A stretch of 24,216 nucleotides of DNA from Chrysochromulina tobinii (taxonomy: Eukaryota; Haptophyta; Prymnesiales; Chrysochromulinaceae): contig JWZX01002591.1 of assembly GCA_001275005.1 (NCBI GenBank), positions 1 through 24,216 of the forward strand, given 5' to 3'. Under the pieces are notes generated by a model. The model made no database searches. It had not been told where the DNA came from and worked only from the letters and a program-made list of their open reading frames with translations. Below, one piece after another: positions 7,346-15,899 of this stretch. Position 1 is the stretch's first letter; each line of letters opens with the position of its first letter. Position numbers and translations under genes: made by a program.

Positions 7346-8896
7346 TCATTCACTACCCTCGATAGACAAGGCGGCCGCCCAGTCGTCACACGATCCAACT
7401 CGCCTCCGCCACTTACGCGTGTCGCGCATCACGTCGTTCCGGAGGCGCTCAGCGAAGCGCCAAAAGGCTGCGGACGCCTGGCCCGTGGTGCTCGCCTCGA
7501 GTTCCACGCGTAGCCACGGACCAGAAGAGGGAGGCTCAGTCTCGTCCGGTTGTGTCGTCAGGGGGGGATGGGCTGTGAGCTCGACACGGAAGACAAAGAG
7601 GGCATCTTCCACGGCATCACCATCATGGGAGACTGCTGGCGCCACGAGTGGCGGTGAGGGCGGCATCCGCGCCGAGCATTGCACCTTGGAGATGCCATCG
7701 CCTCGTACACGCTTGGCACCCGTCGCGGCTCCTTCTGTCTTCCTCGAGTCGCTGCCGCTCGCCAGCTCGATTCTGCCTCGCGTGACGAAAAAGGGCCGCT
7801 CGAGCAAGGCAGCATCTTGCACCGCATCCCTATCTTCATTCGCCGCCACATCCTCGCACGCGCCACTCGCACGCAAGCACTCATCGACGCGGCGCCACGC
7901 CTCCTCCGGTGTAAGGCCCACCGCCTCAAAGCTCTTGACGGCCGGCTGGGTGGGCGGCTGCAGCCGGGGTGCCGCGTCCGGGGCAAACGACCACGCCACC
8001 GCCCATCTGCTCGTCTTGCCCTGGGCAATCTCAGTCGTGCGCACGTGAGCTGCACCCGCGCCGCGGAGCGCCCTTAGAATGGGCCACAGCGAGTGCTTGC
8101 GCCCCATGAGCGACGTGTACCACCGTATCTGCGTGCGCAGCTGTGTGGATTCGGCCAGGAGCCTCAGAACGAAGCCGACTTCTCCACCGCTGGTGAACTG
8201 CTCGCCATGGGTCGCGACGCACCGTGCGCGCGGGCGTGCCGTGAGGTTTGGCTGCGGCGTCTCATCAGGTGCAAAAAAGGGCGGATTGCACATGCAAAAG
8301 TCCGCGTGCTCCGAAGGCTGCAGGACGCCGATCAGAATTGGCGGAGGCGATGGATGTAGCAGCAGAGTGGCAGTCTCCGCGTTGCCACTGTCGTGCATGC
8401 CGTCTTCGACGGTAGCAGAGCTGCCGTGTGGGACCTGGCGCACCTCAATGTGCTCTCCCCACTGATTGAGATCGACATTATGCCGTGCCCAGCTCGTTGA
8501 AGTTGCGTCCACCTCGGTCGCAATGAATTGCCAACCAAGGTGTGCAACGCCGAGCAACGGGTAGATGCACGAGGCACCGGTGCCGATGTCAACGCCAAGT
8601 ACGCGTGCAGGGTTGGTTCCACAAACACGCAGGGCGAGTAGGTCCTCGATCCACAGCAAATAATTGAGGCGTGAAGGCACGGTTGGGCACAGCGTGTGCG
8701 GCGGCTGCGTCCAGCGTATGCCAAACTGGTGCCTGAGCAGCACTCGGCAAAGCTCGACGAGCGCCTTGGAATCGCCCCAATCATAACGTGCCTGACTGCC
8801 GGGAGGCCCAGGGCGTACGTATGGTGCGATGTTGGAATAAATGGTGGCGAGCGCCGCAAGGTCGGGCGGCGTCACGAACGGATTGCGAGGGTGCAT
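7346..8896 (-). CDS. METTL16: METTL16-family RNA N6-adenosine methyltransferase
   Basis: A 516-residue product starts at the ATG read from 8896. Its first residues, MHPRNPF, align with the conserved METTL16 start, so no upstream exon is needed. The Rossmann fold is clear: VDIGTGASCIYPLLG (about 102-116) is the SAM-binding loop, followed by FIATEVD. The catalytic N-P-P-F is at 204-207 within DFCMCNPPFF. RWYTSLMGRKHSLWPI (about 258-273) is the autoregulatory K-loop region, and RWAVAWSF (297-304) completes the domain. Known METTL16 enzymes methylate U6 snRNA and hairpins in SAM-synthetase mRNA. The C-terminal 190 residues are variable but end in a compact segment (AFWRFAERLRNDVMRDTRKW) that could be the equivalent of the RNA-binding C-terminal module of vertebrate METTL16; that part is inference. 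The gene is intronless and divergent from the unrecognised gene at 9106. Confidence 0.93.
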   Translation of the reverse strand: MHPRNPFVTPPDLAALATIYSNIAPYVRPGPPGSQARYDWGDSKALVELCRVLLRHQFGIRWTQPPHTLCPTVPSRLNYLLWIEDLLALRVCGTNPARVLGVDIGTGASCIYPLLGVAHLGWQFIATEVDATSTSWARHNVDLNQWGEHIEVRQVPHGSSATVEDGMHDSGNAETATLLLHPSPPPILIGVLQPSEHADFCMCNPPFFAPDETPQPNLTARPRARCVATHGEQFTSGGEVGFVLRLLAESTQLRTQIRWYTSLMGRKHSLWPILRALRGAGAAHVRTTEIAQGKTSRWAVAWSFAPDAAPRLQPPTQPAVKSFEAVGLTPEEAWRRVDECLRASGACEDVAANEDRDAVQDAALLERPFFVTRGRIELASGSDSRKTEGAATGAKRVRGDGISKVQCSARMPPSPPLVAPAVSHDGDAVEDALFVFRVELTAHPPLTTQPDETEPPSSGPWLRVELEASTTGQASAAFWRFAERLRNDVMRDTRKWRRRVGSCDDWAAALSIEGSE

Positions 8897-9105
8897 CCAC
8901 AGGACCGGGGGAGCCGGGACGCCGGGCGCCAACAACTACAGTACCAGTACATGGAAGCAGGAAGGAATGTGTGTGAATGTGAATGTGTGTCTGTGTGACT
9001 TCTAACACATGGATTTGAACCGGAACCCGTGAGAAGGTCCGTTGGTGTTCAGGAAACTTGTTGCGCCAATCGTCGTGCTGCATTGCGATCGTCGTGAACG
9101 TGCAC
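8897..9105. promoter_or_regulatory. Divergent promoter, METTL16 / hypothetical gene
   Basis: This 209-bp interval contains a TG-rich run at about 8967-8997 with GTGTGAA (8971-8977) immediately followed by GTGAA (8979-8983). Promoter function is inferred from its position between opposed starts. Confidence 0.5.
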
Positions 9106-9672
9106 ATGCAAGCTGCAACGCGAGCACTTCGCCGCCATTGTTCCTTCCGTCCGCCACGGTCGATTCTAAGTCAGCGGATTGAGCAGGCGGCGCGCGAGGG
9201 TGATCTGACCAAGGTACGCGCAATTCTAGCGGAGGCCGACGAGACAGGCCTCGTCGCGCCTGCTCAAGGGCAACTCCGTCGGCTGCTGACCACAAGTTTT
9301 GTGACCTACGCGATCTGGAACTCGACCGCAGCGGCGTATGACTACTACAGAACCTCGAAGGTTGCAACAGAGCTGCTCCTTAAGCATGGCGAAGTGAAGG
9401 TCAAGCTTCGCTTGCAATCCTTTTCATGGCGAGGCACGCTGTGTACACAAGTGGAGGATGAAACCAGTGAGAAGAAGGTGTTCGTTCTACCACACGCGTA
9501 TATCACCGACATACTCACGGGATCGAGATCCCGTTGGAGTCTCAATGTGCACAAACTGCCGAATCGGACACGCTGGTCTACAACAGATGGCGACTCAGAA
9601 GATGGCGAGGATGGCAAGCAACAGCGTGGCAGCCCTGGAAGCAACGCGGGATGGCGCGACGGCAGCGTGTGA
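9106..9672 (+). CDS. Hypothetical protein, possible organelle-targeting N-terminus
   Basis: The ATG at 9106 gives 188 residues. The N-terminus (MQAATRALRRHCSFRPPRS) is basic, rich in Arg, Ser and Ala and lacks acidic residues, as in mitochondrial or plastid transit peptides. It is followed by SQRIEQAAREGDLTKVRAIL, which resembles the first helix pair of an ankyrin-type or helical repeat. The middle (FVTYAIWNSTAAAYDYYRTS) has no family that I recognise. The C-terminus is acidic then low-complexity (DGDSEDGEDGKQQ) and may be wrong: a GTGAGA donor-like site near 9467 and a CAG acceptor-like site near 9586 would replace the tail with another frame. The gene is divergent from METTL16 and convergent with V-ATPase d. 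Coding status is supported mainly by its placement and the continuous frame. Confidence 0.45.
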   Translation: MQAATRALRRHCSFRPPRSILSQRIEQAAREGDLTKVRAILAEADETGLVAPAQGQLRRLLTTSFVTYAIWNSTAAAYDYYRTSKVATELLLKHGEVKVKLRLQSFSWRGTLCTQVEDETSEKKVFVLPHAYITDILTGSRSRWSLNVHKLPNRTRWSTTDGDSEDGEDGKQQRGSPGSNAGWRDGSV

Positions 9673-10327
9673 GAGCCAGCCGACGGCTGCAGCAAAGCAT
9701 TTGAAGGGGTGCGTTCGGATTCCGATCGGAGGCTCGTAGGCATGCGCAGTATTCAAGAGGCACCGCAGTCGAACCGCGGTGGACCTGGACGGGTTCGCCG
9801 TCGTTGCGTCGTCGCCGACCCGAGGTGTGGGGATCGCGAGATCGCGACGTCTAGCGACGTCGCCGACGGCAGGTCCTCGCTCCCACAGGACGGCAGATCC
9901 GGAGGTCTGTGCGCGCGAGGTCTCGACGAGAGTCGGTCAGGTGAGCGGTCTCACAGTGACCAACGTCCAACCGAACTCCTAGCGCGACACACCTCGTCGT
10001 CACCTGCTACTCTGAACTCTCGGCGTTCCTCGAGGTCGTACGAGCTCCGTCTAGTCTAAGCTTCACGGAGGGGCAACCGGCCCCGGATCGTGTACCAAAG
10101 TGCACTAGCGTAGCTGTGTATGAGCTAAATGCCACAACGCAGGCTTTAAGAAACCGTACCCGTCGTACGCGCATCCACGTGGAGCGATACTGGCCCGCAC
10201 GGTGCGGTCTTCGCACTTCGGACACGTATGAAAGATGTTCCTCCTCGCCAGCTCGCCTTCGTCCGCCTTCCTTCCGCCTTCTTGGCGTGCCGCTGCTTCA
10301 ACCTCCTGGTCCTGCGCTCTCACCGTC
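9673..10327. other. Convergent intergenic region, no supported gene
   Basis: This 655-bp gap separates the ends of the hypothetical gene (+) and V-ATPase d (-). It contains an 8-bp perfect inverted repeat at 9844-9863, preceded by GATCGCGAGATCGCGA, and one TGCGGTCT at 10203-10210. No convincing coding sequence is visible. Confidence 0.5.
9844..9863. repeat. Perfect inverted repeat, 8-bp arms, 4-nt loop
   Basis: The arm GCGACGTC and its exact complement GACGTCGC are separated by TAGC. The site lies about 170 bp downstream of the hypothetical gene's stop, in the convergent gap. A transcript would form a stable hairpin; function is unknown. Confidence 0.85.
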
Positions 10328-11723
10328 CTAGAAAATGTTGACGTACTCGCTCATCTTGCCGCGCTGGTCTTGTGAGATGCACTCGGCGATCCACACGATG
10401 TTGCGGATCTCCTGCTCCTTGAGCTTGACGTACGCGTAGTACATGCCGTAGTGGAACTGCTGCTCAAAGGCGAGGCGGTTGAGGTTGACCTCGAGGTCAA
10501 AGAACTGGTTCTCGATCGACCTGTCTTCTTCCATGCCAGACTCAGCAAGCAATGAGCGGTAGTCGGGGTACGCGTCGATGGCGGCGCGCACAGCGTCGAT
10601 GTCCACCGCCTTCGCCAGGCGCGCGGTGCCCTCGGGGTACAGCAAACCGATCGTCGGGTAGAGCTTCTCGCGCTCTTTGAGGTCGAGATCGGTGTCAAGC
10701 GAGTTGATCGTGATGTTAATCGCGCGGCGGTCGGCCTCGAGTGTGAGGATGCCGCCCATTACCTCGGCAGTTGAGCCGCCTATGGTCTGGCAGAAGGCAT
10801 GAAAGTCCTCCAGGTACGCCTTGAAGAGGGCGTTGCGCATGATCTCGATGTTCTTCTCGGTCAAGTCATCGACGTCGTCGAGCACCTCCGCAAAGTATTT
10901 GCCGAGCGGTGTGTCGACGAGCACCATCCTATACAGCTCCTGCACCGTCGAGGGAACGGTCGCCGTCATCAGCGTGTCGAATTTTCCAAGCGGGTGAAGC
11001 TTGGCGGAGAGCTCCTTGATGTCGCGATTGTTGGCGACGCCAGTGATCACGAGCACTATGTTGTCGATCATGTATCCGTACGTGATGTACTCGCAGAAGG
11101 TCGCAAGCGGTTCCACCGCCTGCACCTTCAGGAAGTGGAACTCCTCGACGAGCTTCTCCTGTGGCGCGAGGGCAAGCGCGGCCGTGGGGGCGAGGCGAGC
11201 GGGGCGGCACTTTGGTGCTGGCGTCTAGCGGCGGTATCGCTGCGGGATGCGGCGGCGGCGGCGGTGGCGGCCGCGATGCTGGCTCCTGCGTCCCTTGGCT
11301 GGGGAAGGGCTCCACATGCGAGTGTGCAGGAGGCCGGCAGCGGCTCGAGATTGGGCGAGCACGCACCGTGGCCTTGGCTGCTAGCGTCGTCGTCGAGATC
11401 GGTGAGGGCTCGTTTTGCAGAAAGTTGCCGTAATCGGTGGAGGCGAGGTGCATTTTCATGTCTGCGCCGTGTGGCAAATGCGTAGAAGGCAAGTGCGTAT
11501 AAGGCAAGTGATGAGCCGGGACGCGCGCGCCCAGGCAGGCGAGGTGGTAAGAGCGCGAATCAGATATACATCATATTGGTGCGGGCGAGCAGGCGCGCGC
11601 GCGCGCACCATCGATCGACTCGCACTGGCAGAGGTTGGCATAGTCCGTCGAGCTGAGGATGCCGCTGCGGAGGCCGCGCAGCAGGCCCTCGAGGTAGCCG
11701 TCGTCAATGTTGCTGAACAACAT
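10328..11723 (-). CDS. ATP6V0D: V-type proton ATPase V0 subunit d (three exons)
   Basis: The model is complement(join(10328..11158, 11367..11461, 11609..11723)), 346 residues, close to the family's usual length of about 350. Exon 1 encodes [20 protein letters not shown] and ends in CESID plus one base. Exon 2 completes that codon as Asp and gives [20 protein letters not shown]. Exon 3 opens [11 protein letters not shown], then [18 protein letters not shown], and ends YVNIF. These segments follow human and yeast subunit d almost colinearly, including [45 protein letters not shown] and [19 protein letters not shown]. Subunit d caps the c-ring and couples it to the central stalk of the proton pump on vacuole, lysosome and Golgi membranes. 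Intron donors are GTGCGC and GTGCGT. Its start codon lies 249 bp from that of ATG13 on the opposite strand. Confidence 0.96.
11159..11366 (-). other. Intron 2 of V-ATPase subunit d
   Basis: This 208-nt phase-0 intron has donor GTGCGT and acceptor CACAG on the minus strand. It is placed by protein continuity from LAAKAT to EKLVEEFHF. Confidence 0.85.
11462..11608 (-). other. Intron 1 of V-ATPase subunit d
   Basis: This 147-nt phase-1 intron has donor GTGCGC, which merges with an alternating CG tract, and acceptor GCGCAG. Splicing restores SID-D-MKMHL, matching the family pattern. Confidence 0.88.
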
Positions 11724-11972
11724 CTGCGAGCAGAAGTGGGCATGCACGTCGTGAGCGATGGCCGCGTGTAGCTGCTGCCTGTCGCTACGTTGAGGGGCGT
11801 CCGCAAAGACATCGGGACCTGGCGGAGTGAACACTTGTGAACATGTGTGAATCTCGGCTTGAGGATCACTTCACAGCAAAAAGGGAGTGGCAGGTAGGGG
11901 AGGGGAGGGGGGCGAATGAGTGTTTTTCTGCGATCGTGTCGACTCTGGAGCGAGCGAGGCCTTTTCACGGCC
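11724..11972. promoter_or_regulatory. Divergent promoter, V-ATPase d / ATG13
   Basis: In this 249-bp interval GTGAA occurs at 11827, 11837 and 11847, exactly 10 bp apart, and the last copy is part of GTGTGAA (11845-11851). A G-rich run (about 11887-11910) follows toward ATG13. Promoter function is inferred from position. Confidence 0.55.
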
Positions 11973-13558
11973 ATGGCGGAGCCGCCAAGGGCTGGTCTCG
12001 ACGCCTCGCAAAAGCTCCAAGTCGTCGTAGGCAACTGCTTCCAAAAGGCCGTCGAGCTCATCCTTCATGCTCGGATCATGCCGCTGCCGCCTGAGCTGAA
12101 TCGGGGCGCGAGCAACGAATGGGTGCGCCTGCGAATGCGCGCGGCGCGTTCGCGCGATCTCCGCCCCGGGCGCTCGGCAATGTGTTCTCACCCGGTGCCG
12201 TGCTCGCGCGTCCGCAGTTCGATGTCCGGTCTGAGGAGCTGCTGCGGGTGCATGACGAGCTAGAGGCATGGCGGCGTGACATCTCACAGCCTTTGCAGCT
12301 CGACATTTTCGTGGACGCAACGGACGAGCCGATGATGCGCGGCGCGCTGGGCATGCACGCTGAGGAGCCGACACGCGTGCTGCTCGAACGGTGGCGGCTG
12401 CACTACGACCCGCACGACGCGCCTGCCACCCAGGTCGCGTTGAAGCCAATTTACAAACGCTTCATGGTGCTGCTGCGCGCGCTGCTGGCCCAGCTGCGGC
12501 TGCTGCCGACATATCGGCTAGCCTCGAGCCTCGCGAAGCTGCGCGGCTCGCATGCGGGCTCGCTTCTGCAGTACGACATTACACTGCCTCGCTCGGAGGC
12601 GGGCATCGCTGCTGCTCGCAGCCGTGGCTTCGCAGCCGGTGCGAGGCAATATTCGTTCCCGCCGCCCGACACGAAGGAGAAGCACGGTAAGCTGGAGATT
12701 GAGCTTCTTTACCGGCCGGAGACCCTCTTCGCCGGGCGCACACCCACGCCGTCGAGTGCCGTCTTCTGCGATGCTGCTGCTGTCGCCACCGCTGCCGCCA
12801 CAGCCTCTGGAGGCGGCGCCAGATCGGCCGCTGGCGCCTTGATCGGTACGGCGCTCATCCCCGACTACGTGCCAGTGGGCGGTGCGGGTGCACCCGGCTC
12901 CGCGCCGCCACGTCAGCCCTCGCGTGGGCTGCTCCCCACGCACGGCCTGGCCTCCGCCCACAGCGTGCAGCAGGTGGCTCAGATGACGGCAGGGCTCACG
13001 CAGCTGACCTCCGAGCCTCGAGTGCCGGCCCTCGCAGCGTCACCCTCAGCGTCGCCGCCGCAGCCGCAGCCGCCATCACAGGCGCAGCCGCCACCGCCAT
13101 CACAGCCTTGGCAGGCGGCCTCGACGGAGGCGGCAAGCCCCGGGCACTCACCACACGGGCACACGACGGGACCAGTCTCCGCGGACGAGCTGCCCCTGTT
13201 CCCGCCTCTGGGTCGCGAGCGCTCGCTTTCGGACGCCGCGAGCTATGCGGCCGAGGTGCGTGCCGCCGGGTTGGGCATGCTGCCTGCGACAGTGACGAGC
13301 TCAGCCCTCCCTATTGTGCGATCTGCGTCTCCGCCACCCGGGCCTGGCCGCGCCAGTGTCGGCGTGCTGCCAACAGCTGGGGCTGCGGTGTGGTCTGTGA
13401 GTACGCACCCTCCTGCCGTTGCCACTGCCGGCGCCTCCGCCGTTGTCCCTAGCGCTGGATTCGCCACCACTCCGGGGCAGTGTAGTGGCGCGGCGGGCTC
13501 GCCACTTGCGGCCCTGATGGCTGCAGCCGGCGGCGATGCGGCTGGCGGTTGCGGTTGT

Positions 13559-13589
<31 letters not shown>

Positions 13590-15217
13590 ACTGCGGCGAC
13601 TGCGGCGGCGGCGTCGGCGGCGGCGGCGGCGGCGGCTTCTGCTCACATACTGCTTCGCCGCTCTTCGCGCCCTCGGCTCCGCCGATTGCGTTGATTGCGC
13701 CGTTGAGCGCCTCGCCACCTATGGGCGCCCTCGGGGTGGCGCTGAGCGCCTCGCCACCTATGGGCGCCCTCGGGGCGGCTCTGGCGGCGTCGCCAGGCAG
13801 CCTTTCACCCTTTTTGCCGACACACTCGCCGCCACCCCTCTTCGGTACGCCGAGCCGGCCGTCGAGCACGGTTGCGCCACTGTCCTTGCCAATGTCGGGC
13901 TCCCGCCCAACTTCCGCGCTGTCGGCCGCTCTCGCCTCGGCTAGCCACCCATGCGCCATCCTCGGCCGATCGTCGGATGTTCCCAACCCGGCGCCCTCGG
14001 ATGCGGCCGGCGCCTCCTCTTACGCCTCTCGTGACGACCCGAACCGCCACGGCTCCCGTGATGGCTCTCGACAAGGCTCGCGACATGGCTCGCGCCGAGG
14101 GTCCCTCTACGGCAGTCCGGTGGACGGCGCGCCGTTCCTACACGTGTGCGCCGCGGGCGCACAGCCGACGCAGGCGGGCTCTTCCGGCGGCGCGTCGCCC
14201 CTCGAGGGACAGCTCCTCTTCCCACAGCAGCGGCAGTTCTCGGGCGAAGGGACAGTCCTCCGGCAGAGCCCGGTCGGAAGTCCAATGGACGGGGCGCTCT
14301 TTCCGTTCGGCGTGGGCATGGGGATCAGGGGCCCCTCGCCGCCCGCCATTATCGCCTCTGCGCCGGCCAATGTGCCCAACCCGGCGCCAAACCCCGCCGC
14401 GTGCGGGACTTTCAGCGGTCTGCCCATAGCGCTGCCCACTGCGATCCCCACCACGGCTCTGCCCCTCTCCGCCGCGGCCGCATCGAGCCTGTCCGTCCCG
14501 ATGCGGATCTCCAGCCCGGCTACCGCCAGTGCCCTCTCCGTCGGTGCCCTAGGCGGCGCCGACTTCGCCGCCACGCCGCCCCACCACACAGCCTCGACCT
14601 TGCTGCGCGGCGCTGACCTCAACGTCCTCTCCGCGTACTCGTCCCCATCACGCGTCGCGAGCGCCCCCGGCACCCTACCCACCACCCCGGGCCTATCCAC
14701 CCCAGATACCCCAAGCTGCTCGCCGCGCGCATCAGTGTCCGGCGTGATCTGCCGACCACGGCAGACGTCAGCCGACCACGAGCTCCCCTTCATGATGGAT
14801 GACGAGGACGAGGCGCTCGAGGAGATTCCGGCCGACGCCTTCTCGCGCTTTGGCAGCGGGCGGCGCCGATCCTCAATAAGCGGGCCGCGCCTGTCGGGCG
14901 ACGCCGACGACCAGGTGGACGAGGCGGCCATCGGTTCTCTCATGATGGAGGTCTCCGCCGCCCGGCCGCTGCAGCTCTTTGGCAGTCGCGACGGGCGGGC
15001 CTCGCCACTCTCGCGCTCGATTGATGACATCAGCTTGCAGCTCGACCGGCTCTCGCGCACCTTCCATGGAGCCCAGATGCCTCCCTCGATGCCGCCCGTC
15101 TTGGCTGGCAGCGCCGCTGCTGCAAGTCTCCCAGTGATGGCGGGACCCTTCGGTGCGACCCTCGCCCCCGCTGCCGCCTCCCACGTCTGCCCCCGCCGCG
15201 ACGACCATCTCGTCTGA
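11973..15217 (+). CDS. ATG13: Autophagy-related protein 13 (ATG13), HORMA domain plus very long disordered tail (two exons)
   Basis: The model is join(11973..12122, 12218..15217), 1049 residues. The start lies in a strong context (GGCCATGG). Exon 1 gives KLQVVVGNCFQKAVELILHA (about 14-33), the opening helix of the Atg13 HORMA domain. The phase-0 junction yields W-FDVRSEELLRV, as in plant ATG13. Then come LQLDIFVDAT, LLERWRLHY (105-113) and IYKRFMVLLRALLAQLRLLP plus TYRL (128-151), all diagnostic. The domain ends near KLEIELLYRPETLF. ATG13 recruits and activates the Atg1/ULK kinase and is inhibited by TOR phosphorylation. The remaining 800 residues are disordered: Ala/Pro/Ser-rich, with a poly-Gly block, a 13-residue tandem duplication, a G-S-R-x repeat and an acidic segment (MMDDEDEALEEIP) near the C-terminus. 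Some of this may be interrupted by unrecognised introns. The tail is longer than in most ATG13 proteins. Confidence 0.9.
12123..12217 (+). other. Intron of ATG13
   Basis: This 95-nt phase-0 intron begins GTGCGC and ends CCGCAG. The frame differs on the two sides, so splicing is needed to join the two halves of the HORMA domain. Confidence 0.85.
13545..13640 (+). repeat. GGC/GGT tract coding for poly-Gly in ATG13
   Basis: A nearly continuous run of Gly codons with a few Cys, Asp and Val codons encodes a flexible block in the disordered tail. It is prone to length variation and assembly error. Confidence 0.8.
13703..13780 (+). repeat. Two tandem copies of a 39-bp unit in ATG13
   Basis: Each copy encodes a 13-residue unit LSASPPMGALG(V/A)A. 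The copies differ at only a few bases, so the duplication looks recent, and it keeps the reading frame. Confidence 0.9.
14046..14103 (+). repeat. 12-bp G-S-R-x coding repeat in ATG13
   Basis: About five degenerate copies of a 12-nt unit encode H-G-S-R-D-G-S-R-Q-G-S-R-H-G-S-R-R-G-S. The unit is Ser/Arg-rich and a plausible multi-site phosphorylation region, which is inference. Confidence 0.8.
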
Positions 15218-15899
15218 ATCGGCGCCACCCGCCAGGGATTCGACTGAGGCACTGCTCGCCAGGTCGGGCGGTGCTCTCTTCCCTTTTGCGCCGACTCTGT
15301 CCGAAGAGTGAGCTCCCGACAGTAGAACACGTCAGCCGCGCCCAGGTTGTGCTCGTCGCCGTCGCCCCGTCGCGACGTCATAGAGGGCAGAGCTCGCCTT
15401 GCGGTCTTGCACGTGCCGCCGCATCGCCCCGCGACGTCGCGCGTTTGGGTCGGACCTGCTGGCCGAACCGCGAAGTCGGGCTCGGGGCGACGTGGCACGT
15501 GCCGCATGAGGACCGACCGACCGCTCAGGACGGCCGTCCTGAGGGCGCGGTGAGTTTAACGCGTGGCGTGGCGACTTTACATTTATACATCATTCATTAA
15601 ACCGAACGGTGCGACACGTGTAGCTGTAGGCGTGTCATGTGCGGGCGCGGACGTGAGGCAACGACGTGTACCGCCGGCTACGGCGGTCTTTGGCGGTCTA
15701 CGCGAGAACTCCAGCCGACGAGACTTCAGCTGCCTTGTATGAGCGGTCGATCGCTTGTCGCCGACACGCTCGCCGAGAAAAGCCCGGCTGCATGCGGCCA
15801 TCGCGATAGCGAGTACGCAGTACGGCGTGCGGTGTGTTTCTTACGATGAAGTTGAAGGTGTGTGCGAAGAAGCCAAGTTCGTCTGCTGCGTTGATCTGA
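15218..15899. other. Convergent intergenic region, no supported gene
   Basis: This 682-bp gap separates the ends of ATG13 (+) and TPGS2 (-). It contains a 20-bp perfect palindrome (15524-15543), the palindrome GGCACGTGCC at 15494-15503, TTAAACCG at 15597-15604, and GGCGGTCT twice at 15682-15689 and 15692-15699. An AT-rich patch around 15575-15600 is a plausible 3'-end region. Confidence 0.5.
15524..15543. repeat. Perfect 20-bp palindrome
   Basis: The half-site CTCAGGACGG is followed directly by its exact reverse complement CCGTCCTGAG. It lies about 310 bp downstream of the ATG13 stop, in the ATG13/TPGS2 convergent gap. Confidence 0.92.

Noticed and set aside
9008-9075. Possible tRNA or tRNA-derived repeat on the minus strand, from a perfect B-box-like GGTTCAAATCC
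   Set aside because: The flanking bases do not form a T stem, no matching acceptor stem was found about 70 nt away, and the A-box match is poor.
14107-15507. 466-codon minus-strand open frame opposite ATG13
   Set aside because: It lies antisense to the ATG13 tail and has biased composition with no recognisable motifs. It is explained as a shadow of the plus-strand coding sequence.
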